The notes below the pieces were generated by a model, which did not search any database, was not told the DNA's origin, and saw only the letters and a program-made list of their open reading frames with translations. This document shows, piece after piece, positions 1 to 4,971 of a stretch of DNA of 8,779 nt. The stretch is from Candidatus Stahliibacteriota bacterium (lineage in GTDB: Bacteria; Hydrothermota; UBA3073). The stretch is from the NCBI GenBank assembly GCA_030627085.1, contig DAOUSS010000050.1, forward strand, positions 1 to 8,779, written 5' to 3'. Position 1 is the stretch's first letter; the number at the start of each line of letters is the position of its first letter. The position numbers were made by a program, and so were the translations under genes.

Positions 1-114
1 TGTCATGGTAGATCAGGTAAACAGGCAATAAAGAACGCCCTTCAGCTTGCGATAGAATGCAAAAGGCGTGATATAAACCATATCATTGAACAGAAATTGG
101 GGGTAAACCAATAA
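1..114 (+). CDS. plsX: Probable phosphate acyltransferase PlsX, C-terminal end only
   Basis: Only the last 37 codons and the TAA stop are in the window; the frame is open from base 1. The visible peptide begins CHGRSGKQAIKNALQLA and ends near EQKLGVNQ. The pattern HGxS-x-x-x-AIKNA followed by an amphipathic helix matches what I know of the PlsX C-terminus (typically HG-S-AKAIKNAIRVA). PlsX makes acyl-phosphate from acyl-ACP in the first step of phosphatidic acid synthesis and is a peripheral membrane enzyme. It ends 15 bp before nnr on the same strand, so the two may be co-transcribed. The assignment rests on a short segment and could be wrong; the upstream sequence would settle it. Confidence 0.65.
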   Translation, partial: CHGRSGKQAIKNALQLAIECKRRDINHIIEQKLGVNQ

Positions 115-129
115 TAACAAGGATGGGCT

Positions 130-1686
130 ATGAAACTCGTAAAACCTGATGAAATGAGAGAAATAGATAAAAGGGCTATTGAAGAGGTAGGCATTCCCAG
201 TATTGTTCTTATGGAGAATGCGGGGAGAGGAACAGTTGATGAGATAGAGAAGGAATTTGGCTCTGTTGCATCCAAAAAGATGGTTGTAGTATGTGGAAAG
301 GGAAACAATGGGGGAGACGGTTTTGTTATTGCGAGGTGGCTTATAAAGAGAAAAGCGGGTGTTACGGTTTTTCTGATTGGTAAAGAAAAGGATATAAGTG
401 GAGATGCCCGTATCAACTTAGAGATTCTTCTCAAGATGGATACTGAGATAAAAGAGATTATTAATAAAGACGGACTTTTGCTCTTGAGTAAATCACTTAA
501 TAATGCAGATATTGTTGTGGATGCGATATTCGGAACAGGATTTAAGGGAACGATTAAAGGTATAGCAAAAGATATAATAGAGGTCTTAAATTGTGCAAAT
601 CTTCCTGTTGTCTCCATAGATATACCCTCAGGCCTCAATGCAGAGTGCGGAAGCGTAGAAAATGTGTGCGTAAAGGCGACTCTTACCTGCACTATGTGCC
701 TCCCTAAAAGAGGTCTTTATCTATATCCGGGAAGAATGTATCGTGGTGAGCTACGAGTAATAGATATTGGCACTCCACACTCCTTATTTAATAATGTGGT
801 GGTTGAATTGACAGATATATCCCTTGCGAGCGCAATTTTACCACAGAGACCCCCGTATGGACATAAAGGAACATTTGGAAAAGTGCTTGTTCTTGCTGGT
901 TCCCCGGGATTAACAGGTGCTGCTACCCTTGCTTCTCTCTCAGTCCTAAAAAGTGGTGCAGGGCTCGTCTATCTTGGTGTTCCACACAGTCTCAATAATA
1001 TACTTGAAGCAAAGGCAACTGAAGCGGTAACAATTCCCCTACCTGAAACCTCAGCACATACATTAAGTAGTTCAGCGATGGGTACCCTTGATACATACAT
1101 TGAAGGAATTGATGTAATAGCTATAGGACCGGGTGTGGGCGTGCATACTGATACGAGAAAGCTTGTGCTTGAAATAATGGAAACTGCAAATTCACCTGTG
1201 ATAATAGACGCAGATGGAATAAATAATCTTGACAGAAGTGATTTTGGAAATAACCATTCTCCGCTTGTTCTTACGCCACATCCTGGAGAGCTATCAAGGC
1301 TCATAGGAGAAAGCATAGATTACATAGACAAAAACAGGATAGATGTGGCAATCAATCTTGCAAGAGAGTGGAATGTCGTTCTTGTACTCAAGGGTGCACC
1401 AACGGTCATAGCATCAGCTGATGGAAGATGTTATCTAAATACCACTGGCAACTCGGCACTTGCGACTGCAGGTTCGGGGGATGTATTGACGGGTGTAATC
1501 GCAGGTTTATGTGCACAAAGAACAGATCTCTTGCAATCTGCTGTTCTTGGTGTGTATATCCATGGATTGTCGGGTGACCTTGCCGCAGAAGAGAAGACTG
1601 ACTATGGCGTTATTGCCGGAGATGTAATGGAAAACATTCCCGAGGCAATAAAGAGGATTGTAGACAAAAGGAAAAAGGATATATGA
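130..1686 (+). CDS. nnr: Bifunctional NAD(P)H-hydrate epimerase / ADP-dependent NAD(P)HX dehydratase
   Basis: This 518-residue protein repairs damaged NADH and NADPH hydrates. The N-terminal YjeF_N domain (about residues 1-215) epimerises R-NAD(P)HX to the S form. The C-terminal ribokinase-like domain (about 235-510) dehydrates S-NAD(P)HX using ADP. Visible motifs are KGNNGGDG (57-64) and DIPSG (164-168) in the epimerase half. The dehydratase half has YGHKGTFGKVLVLAGS (243-258), GPGVG (333-337), DADG (360-363), TPHPGE (382-387) and GSGD (448-451), where D451 is the expected catalytic Asp. Length and domain order fit full-length bacterial Nnr (E. coli YjeF). The ATG is preceded by AAGGA at 119-123. 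The stop overlaps the ATG of the tatD remnant by 4 bp (ATGA), an arrangement typical of translational coupling in an operon. Both halves look intact. Confidence 0.96.
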   Translation: MKLVKPDEMREIDKRAIEEVGIPSIVLMENAGRGTVDEIEKEFGSVASKKMVVVCGKGNNGGDGFVIARWLIKRKAGVTVFLIGKEKDISGDARINLEILLKMDTEIKEIINKDGLLLLSKSLNNADIVVDAIFGTGFKGTIKGIAKDIIEVLNCANLPVVSIDIPSGLNAECGSVENVCVKATLTCTMCLPKRGLYLYPGRMYRGELRVIDIGTPHSLFNNVVVELTDISLASAILPQRPPYGHKGTFGKVLVLAGSPGLTGAATLASLSVLKSGAGLVYLGVPHSLNNILEAKATEAVTIPLPETSAHTLSSSAMGTLDTYIEGIDVIAIGPGVGVHTDTRKLVLEIMETANSPVIIDADGINNLDRSDFGNNHSPLVLTPHPGELSRLIGESIDYIDKNRIDVAINLAREWNVVLVLKGAPTVIASADGRCYLNTTGNSALATAGSGDVLTGVIAGLCAQRTDLLQSAVLGVYIHGLSGDLAAEEKTDYGVIAGDVMENIPEAIKRIVDKRKKDI

Positions 1687-1830
1687 TAGATGTGCATGCC
1701 CATATAAATGACCCTGATTTTGACGATGTTCGTTCTTATCCTATCAAAGCTTTCCGAGATAACACAACTACCCCAAAAAGAGATAGAAGATATAACAGAT
1801 AACAATGCGAGAAAGGTATTCGGTATATAA
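1683..1830 (+). pseudogene. tatD: Remnant of a TatD-family metal-dependent hydrolase (both ends kept, middle missing)
   Basis: From the ATG at 1683 the frame reads MIDVHAHINDPDFDDV, which matches the TatD N-terminus including the metal-binding HxH. This frame then becomes unlike the family and stops at 1800-1802. A second frame, ending in TAA at 1828-1830, reads LSEITQLPQKE followed by IEDITDNNARKVFGI. That is the typical TatD C-terminus (family pattern: TxxNARRLFGI). TatD proteins are about 255-265 residues, yet only 148 bp separate the ATG from the final stop, so roughly 630 bp of the middle are absent and the two ends are in different frames. The junction lies somewhere around 1730-1740. 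TatD enzymes are TIM-barrel hydrolases, reported as DNases or D-aminoacyl-tRNA deacylases. This could be a true internal deletion or an assembly collapse. The position between nnr and truA, with the 4-bp nnr overlap, indicates the gene was once an operon member. Confidence 0.8.
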
Positions 1831-1839
1831 GAAGTAGTA

Positions 1840-2547
1840 ATGAACATAAAACTTACAATAGAATACGATGGTACAGATTTTTTTGGTTTTGAGATTCAAC
1901 CAAGAAAACGGACTGTAAGGGGTGAGATTGAGTCTGCTATTTGTCAGATTACAGGGAAAGAGGTAAAAGTTTGTTGTGCGGGTAGAACCGACAAGGGTGT
2001 TCATGCAATGGCACAGATTGTCAACTTCCATACAGACTCAAGGCTTTCTCCGGGCGAGTTAAAGAGGGCAATTAATGCGAATCTGCCAAAAGATATCTAT
2101 GTGAAGGATGCTGTTCGGGTGTCAGATGATTTTCACGCAAGGTATTCAGCAAAGAGAAAGGTTTATCTTTACAAGATGCTTATAGGAAAGTCACCAATAA
2201 GAAGAAATTATGTATGGGAGTATAGATTTAAGACGAATATCGATGCCCTGAAAGAAATACTCCCGGTTTTCTGCGGAAGATATAATTTTAAAAGACTTGC
2301 AAAAAGGGATGAAGGCATATGTGATATAACGAGGTTTGATATACGGGAAAAAGGAGATGAAATCCAACTCGAGATAGAAGGAGATAGATTTCTGCATAAA
2401 CAGGTGAGAATGATGGTTGGAACAGCCCTGCTTTTTACAAGGAGTAAGATAGATAGAAAAACAATCATTTGTATGCTGAACGGAGGAGAGGGGATACCCG
2501 CGCTTGCGCCCGCAAGTGGTCTCTACCTGAAAGAGATTATTTATTAG
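1840..2547 (+). CDS. truA: tRNA pseudouridine(38-40) synthase TruA
   Basis: This 235-residue protein isomerises uridines 38-40 in the tRNA anticodon stem-loop to pseudouridine; it acts in the cytoplasm. The N-terminus IEYDGTDFFGFEIQP (7-21) is the TruA opening. AGRTDKGVHA (47-56) carries the catalytic Asp, D51. FHARYSAKRKVYLY (98-111) includes the conserved Tyr (Y109) of the family, and GDRFLHKQVRMMVGT near residue 180 is the C-terminal signature. It is slightly shorter than E. coli TruA (270 residues) but normal for the compact bacterial forms. The start is 9 bp after the tatD-remnant stop, with only a weak purine stretch (GAAG) ahead, so its translation may once have been coupled to tatD. 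No clear intrinsic terminator follows it. Confidence 0.95.
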   Translation: MNIKLTIEYDGTDFFGFEIQPRKRTVRGEIESAICQITGKEVKVCCAGRTDKGVHAMAQIVNFHTDSRLSPGELKRAINANLPKDIYVKDAVRVSDDFHARYSAKRKVYLYKMLIGKSPIRRNYVWEYRFKTNIDALKEILPVFCGRYNFKRLAKRDEGICDITRFDIREKGDEIQLEIEGDRFLHKQVRMMVGTALLFTRSKIDRKTIICMLNGGEGIPALAPASGLYLKEIIY

Positions 2548-2577
2548 AACCTCTTCTGCATGACATTTTCCCATTTT

Positions 2578-2630
2578 TTAAAATTTTTTTTCAAAAAAAA
2601 CTTGACAAAAGAGAAAAAAAATGGTATAAT
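2578..2630 (+). promoter_or_regulatory. Very strong sigma70-type promoter with UP element, upstream of the PhaR-like gene
   Basis: The -35 TTGACA (2602-2607) and the -10 TATAAT (2625-2630) are both exact consensus and are separated by 17 nt. A TG at 2622-2623 makes it an extended -10. Immediately upstream, 2578-2598 fits the E. coli UP-element consensus (AAA-WWTWTTTT-NN-AAA) at every specified position: an A run, eight T (2584-2591), C, then eight A (2593-2600). The predicted transcription start is about G2637. All elements are read directly from the sequence; promoter strength is inferred from their agreement with consensus. Confidence 0.9.
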
Positions 2631-2653
2631 CTTATTGTGCAATGCACAATAAG
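2631..2653 (+). promoter_or_regulatory. Perfect 23-bp palindromic operator over the predicted transcription start
   Basis: The left arm CTTATTGTGCA (2631-2641) and right arm TGCACAATAAG (2643-2653) are exact reverse complements around a single A (2642). The palindrome begins at the base after the -10 box and ends at the base before ATG 2654, so a bound protein would block initiation. Its core GTGC-N3-GCAC resembles the CTGC-N3-4-GCAG site I recall for PhaR of Paracoccus denitrificans, and the gene directly downstream encodes a PhaR-type protein. Autorepression is therefore the most economical reading. In RNA it would form a hairpin at the very 5' end. Confidence 0.85.
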
Positions 2654-2992
2654 ATGAAACTTATAAAAAGATATAAGAATCGTAGATTATACGATACAGA
2701 TATAAAGTCTGCTATTACACTCTCTGATATTGCTCATCTTATAAGGGATGAAAAGGAATTTAGAGTTGTTGAGAGTGAGACGGGGGAGGATATAACAGGA
2801 ACTACTGTAATTCAGGTACTTTTGAATGTGGAGAAACGTGCTAGAAGCCTTGGAAAGGTAGTTACCTCAATTAGTAAGACTACCGGGAAAAAGACGGGCA
2901 AAATTGTGAATTTGATAATTAAGCACATAAGGTCTATGCTCAGTGTGATGGAGAGAAATCCCGATTCAAAGACAGTAAGCAGTAAGCAGTAA
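2654..2992 (+). CDS. PhaR-type (PHB_acc_N) DNA-binding regulator, short form
   Basis: This 112-residue protein opens with MKLIKRYKNRRLYDTD (1-16) and continues with ITLSDIAHLI (21-30), FRVVESETGEDIT (36-48) and TVIQVLL (51-57). This is the polyhydroxyalkanoate-synthesis regulator DNA-binding domain (KRY-NRRLYDT-ITL-DIA-L). Residues 58-100 are basic and helix-prone; the longer C-terminal part of classical PhaR is absent. In PHA-making bacteria PhaR represses phasin genes and its own gene and binds granules, but no PHA gene is visible here, so the target is unknown. I prefer ATG 2654, where family similarity begins and which follows the operator. An in-frame ATG at 2642, the centre of the palindrome, would add MHNK. 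Neither has a Shine-Dalgarno sequence, and the leader would be about 5 or 17 nt. The last six residues (TVSSKQ) and the stop are encoded by heptamer repeats. Confidence 0.85.
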   Translation: MKLIKRYKNRRLYDTDIKSAITLSDIAHLIRDEKEFRVVESETGEDITGTTVIQVLLNVEKRARSLGKVVTSISKTTGKKTGKIVNLIIKHIRSMLSVMERNPDSKTVSSKQ

Positions 2993-3058
2993 GCAGTACG
3001 CAGTGATCGGTAAGCGGTCTATGGTCTTCTGTCTGCGGTCTTCTGTCTTACGTTCATT
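2975..3058 (+). repeat. Degenerate heptanucleotide array, 12 units, each beginning GT
   Basis: Twelve consecutive 7-bp units fill 84 bp without a phase break, and every unit starts with GT. Units 1-3 are GTAAGCA (2975-2995), unit 4 is GTACGCA and unit 6 is GTAAGCG. Units 8 and 10 are GTCTTCT (3024-3030 and 3038-3044) with GTCTGCG between them. The array drifts from a GTAAGCR type to a GTCTTCT type. It overlaps the 3' end of the PhaR-like gene and supplies its TAA (2990-2992). Heptamer repeats occur in intergenic regions of some bacteria such as cyanobacteria; the function is unknown. Confidence 0.85.
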
Positions 3059-3094
3059 TTTTGCATTTTGATTTTTAATATTTAATGTAACATC

Positions 3095-3101
3095 GGGGGG
3101 G
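3095..3101 (+). promoter_or_regulatory. G-run Shine-Dalgarno site for the radical SAM gene
   Basis: Seven consecutive G lie 4 nt before ATG 3106, so several registers can pair with the anti-SD CCUCC. The tldD gene in this window uses a similar C-plus-G-run site. This supports the 3106 start. No convincing promoter is visible between 2993 and 3094, so the gene may be read from the promoter at 2578. Confidence 0.6.
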
Positions 3102-3105
3102 ATAT

Positions 3106-4551
3106 ATGTGGGTAATATCAAAAAGAAGATTTGATGTAACAAAATTGAGGTTTCTTCTGAAGAACGCCTTATCCACAAAGCTCATAAGAACAGCGATGGA
3201 AACTGACGAAACAGGGAAGACCAATCTTGAGAGTCTGCTTGACAGCTATGGTGAAAAAACAAAACTTTCTCCAGTCCAGAGGATGAAACTGTATCCAATT
3301 ATAAAGGTGCTTGATATTGTGAAGAAGTCATTTGGAAGGGATACAGAGACATTCAAAAAGGATTTAAAAGACCCTGTAATAAGAAAAATTATCTTGAATT
3401 CGTTCAATTCATTGCTCACCTACGGACTTTCTACTCCGCAAAACTTCCATATGCCACTTATGGTTGTATGGAATTATACGAACGACTGCAACCTGCGCTG
3501 TAAGCACTGCTATCAGAATGCGGGTCCAGGTGGTGAAAAAAGAGATGAGATGAGTACAGAGGAGAAGATGAGGGTCGTTGATGAACTGCACCAAAATAAT
3601 GTAGTTACCATTTATTTTTCTGGAGGTGAGCCACTGGTTGCGCCAGATTTTTTTGATATTGCTGAATATGCAAAGAAAAAAGGATTTTATCTCTGTATCG
3701 CCACAAATGGTACACTTATGACCGAAAAGAATGTCGAACGGATCAAGAACATTGGGTTTGGATACATTGCTGCGAGTCTTGACGCATCAACTCCTGAAAA
3801 ACATGATACATTCAGAGGGGTTCCGGGAATGTGGGAAAGAAGCTGTGAGGGTATAAGAAGACTTGTTGATGCAGGCGTTACAACCTGTATTCAGTTTACA
3901 CTGACAAAAGAGAATTTTGATGAACTTCCAAAGATGTTTGATTTACGAGAGAAACTGGGAGCATACAAGGTTATTGTGTATAACTACATACCCTGTGGCA
4001 GGGCGGGCTTTGAAAATGACCCTACCCCTGAACAGAAGGAAGAGGCATTAAGAATTATGTATGAAAAAATAGATGCAGGCTATCATGTAGTGGCAGCAAC
4101 CGCCCCTCAACTTGGTAGATACTGTAAAGAGAAAAATGCGAGTTCTATGATAATTGCCCATTATGCAGATGTAAAGAGTAAGGAACTCTCAACCATTTCG
4201 GATATAGTGGGTGGTTGTGGCGCAGGCAGGGTATACTGTGCGGTCCAGCCTGATGGGCTTGTTACCCCTTGTGTATATATGCCACATCTTGTAGCAGGGG
4301 ACTTAAGAAAACAATCCTTCAAAGAAATATGGCAGGAGTCTCCCCTTATGGTCTCTCTGAGGGATAAAAGTGACCTTAAGGAAACTTGTGGGTCCTGTGA
4401 ATACAACGGGGTATGTGGAGGATGTAGAGCAAGGGCATATGAATATACGGGAGACTTGAAAGGTCCTGACCCTGGATGTATAAAAAATAAGGAGGTATAC
4501 TATTCACTCATTGGAAAATTGAAAAAGCAAGAAAAGCAAAAGAGGGCATAG
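3106..4551 (+). CDS. Radical SAM protein with SPASM domain and N-terminal extension
   Basis: This 481-residue iron-sulfur enzyme has the radical SAM cluster motif CNLRCKHC (C128, C132, C135), which holds the [4Fe-4S] cluster that cleaves S-adenosylmethionine, and GGEP (173-176) for SAM binding. The C-terminal SPASM domain has cysteines at 371, 378, 389, 428, 431, 437, 440 and 458, in a Cx2Cx5Cx2C arrangement ending in GGCRARAYEYTGDLKGPDPGC, enough for two auxiliary clusters. Residues 1-115 form a mostly helical extension before the barrel. The C-terminal signature resembles the AhbC/AhbD/NirJ haem-synthesis enzymes and tungsten-cofactor maturases, and PqqE-like peptide modifiers share the overall plan, so the substrate cannot be named. 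No haem-pathway genes or obvious precursor peptide lie nearby. It starts 113 bp after the PhaR-like gene and has its own G-run ribosome-binding site. The enzyme should be oxygen-sensitive and cytoplasmic. Confidence 0.9.
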   Translation: MWVISKRRFDVTKLRFLLKNALSTKLIRTAMETDETGKTNLESLLDSYGEKTKLSPVQRMKLYPIIKVLDIVKKSFGRDTETFKKDLKDPVIRKIILNSFNSLLTYGLSTPQNFHMPLMVVWNYTNDCNLRCKHCYQNAGPGGEKRDEMSTEEKMRVVDELHQNNVVTIYFSGGEPLVAPDFFDIAEYAKKKGFYLCIATNGTLMTEKNVERIKNIGFGYIAASLDASTPEKHDTFRGVPGMWERSCEGIRRLVDAGVTTCIQFTLTKENFDELPKMFDLREKLGAYKVIVYNYIPCGRAGFENDPTPEQKEEALRIMYEKIDAGYHVVAATAPQLGRYCKEKNASSMIIAHYADVKSKELSTISDIVGGCGAGRVYCAVQPDGLVTPCVYMPHLVAGDLRKQSFKEIWQESPLMVSLRDKSDLKETCGSCEYNGVCGGCRARAYEYTGDLKGPDPGCIKNKEVYYSLIGKLKKQEKQKRA

Positions 4552-4618
4552 ATAAATTTATAATACACTTACTATCAAGTCATCCATCTTAGAAATTCCT
4601 ACCAACTTCATCCCGGAA

Positions 4619-4838
4619 TGTAGGGCAAACCTTCAGGTTTGCTTTATCGCAAGGCTTAAGCCTTATCCTACAACCTTAAGCACAAATTGAATTTGTGCCT
4701 ACAAATGCCCTACGTTGTCGTACAGCTTTATCGCAAGGCTAAAGCCTTATCCTACAACTTTAAGTACAAATTGAATTTGTATCTACAAATGCCCTACGTT
4801 GTCGTACAGCATTCGCAAGGTTAAAGCCTTGCCCTACA
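4619..4838. repeat. 220-bp modular palindromic element with 10-bp terminal inverted repeats
   Basis: The element begins TGTAGGGCAA (4619-4628) and ends TTGCCCTACA (4829-4838), exact reverse complements. Inside are successive short palindromes of unrelated sequence: GCAAACCT/AGGTTTGC (4625-4642), AAGGCTTAAGCCTT (4651-4664) with variants at 4735-4748 and 4817-4830, and GCACAAATT/AATTTGTGC (4680-4698) with a variant at 4764-4782. CCTACAA, or TCTACAA once, follows these palindromes at 4667, 4698, 4751, 4782 and 4833. No convincing ORF is present. It resembles a MITE- or REP-like dispersed element; whether it recurs in this genome cannot be seen here. Confidence 0.75.
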
Positions 4839-4840
4839 AG
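4641..4840. repeat. 84-bp tandem direct repeat, two full copies and a partial third
   Basis: Copy 1 is 4641-4724 and copy 2 is 4725-4808, with 79 of 84 positions identical. A truncated third copy starts at 4809 with a 2-bp deletion (GCATTCGCAAGG) and ends about 4840. Two of the five differences between the full copies are compensatory within one hairpin, with C to T at 4765 and G to A at 4781. A third turns the outer G-C pair into G-T. Confidence 0.88.
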
Positions 4841-4856
4841 TCTGCGTTAATCTGTC

Positions 4857-4876
4857 ATCCCGCCATCGGCGGGGCG
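4857..4876. repeat. GC-rich hairpin (CCCGCC-ATC-GGCGGG)
   Basis: CCCGCC (4859-4864) pairs perfectly with GGCGGG (4868-4873) across an ATC loop. The flanks GTCAT and GCGTCCA resemble the GTCATTCCCGC...GCGGGAATCCA hairpins scattered through many bacterial genomes. A T run follows only at 4882-4888, eight bases after the stem, and it lies against the next promoter. I therefore do not call it an intrinsic terminator, although it could act as a weak one. Confidence 0.6.
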
Positions 4877-4889
4877 TCCAATTTTTTTC

Positions 4890-4918
4890 TTGACTTTTCC
4901 CTATTTTATGTATATAAT
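4890..4918 (+). promoter_or_regulatory. Sigma70-type promoter for tldD and downstream glycosyltransferase genes
   Basis: TTGACT (4890-4895, one mismatch from consensus) and TATAAT (4913-4918, exact) are separated by 17 nt. Transcription would start near 4925, giving a leader of about 47 nt before ATG 4972. No palindromic operator like the one at 2631 overlaps it. Confidence 0.8.
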
Positions 4919-4937
4919 AGATAGACATTGCTGAAAG

Positions 4938-4958
4938 GTCTTCAGTCTGTCGTCTTCT
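4938..4958 (+). repeat. Three-unit heptamer run in the tldD leader
   Basis: Three adjacent 7-bp units, GTCTTCA (4938-4944), GTCTGTC (4945-4951) and GTCTTCT (4952-4958), match units 8-10 of the array at 3024-3044 at 18 of 21 positions. They lie in the predicted untranslated leader of tldD, just before its G-run ribosome-binding site. Confidence 0.6.
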
Positions 4959-4961
4959 ACC

Positions 4962-4967
4962 GGGGGG
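4962..4967 (+). promoter_or_regulatory. G-run Shine-Dalgarno site for tldD
   Basis: Six G followed by TGAA lie immediately before ATG 4972. GGGGGTGA fits the anti-SD well, and the 4-nt gap from the G run supports this start. Confidence 0.6.
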
Positions 4968-4971
4968 TGAA

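Noticed and set aside
1708..1830. A 40-codon small protein starting at ATG 1708 in the frame of the TatD C-terminus
   Set aside because: Only the second part resembles anything, namely the end of TatD. The first codons are the N-terminal TatD region read out of frame, so this is debris of a deletion.
2469..2657. A 62-residue + strand ORF overlapping the end of truA, the promoter and the operator
   Set aside because: It is a shadow frame of truA running through the strong promoter and palindrome, with no ribosome-binding site or family resemblance.
3054..3090. Possible promoter before the radical SAM gene (TTGCAT with AT-rich -10-like words)
   Set aside because: No pair of hexamers near consensus has 16-18 nt spacing; the AT-rich stretch alone is not enough.
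4680..4698. GCACAA/TTGTGC arms resembling the PhaR-like operator
   Set aside because: The half-sites are in the opposite arrangement (GCACAA first, TTGTGC last) and the centre differs. The similarity is most likely chance or shared AT-rich palindrome composition.
4705..4824. A 39-codon + strand ORF reading through the 84-bp repeat, with the peptide MPYVVVQ occurring twice
   Set aside because: 84 is a multiple of 3, so any open frame repeats by itself. There is no Shine-Dalgarno sequence, and the constraint seen is on palindromes, not codons.
4641..4840. CRISPR-like array
   Set aside because: The copies are directly adjacent 84-bp units without unique spacers, and no cas gene is present.
4859..4888. 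Intrinsic terminator from the GC-rich hairpin plus T run
   Set aside because: The T run begins eight bases after the stem and abuts the -35 box of the next promoter; canonical terminators have the U tract directly after the stem.
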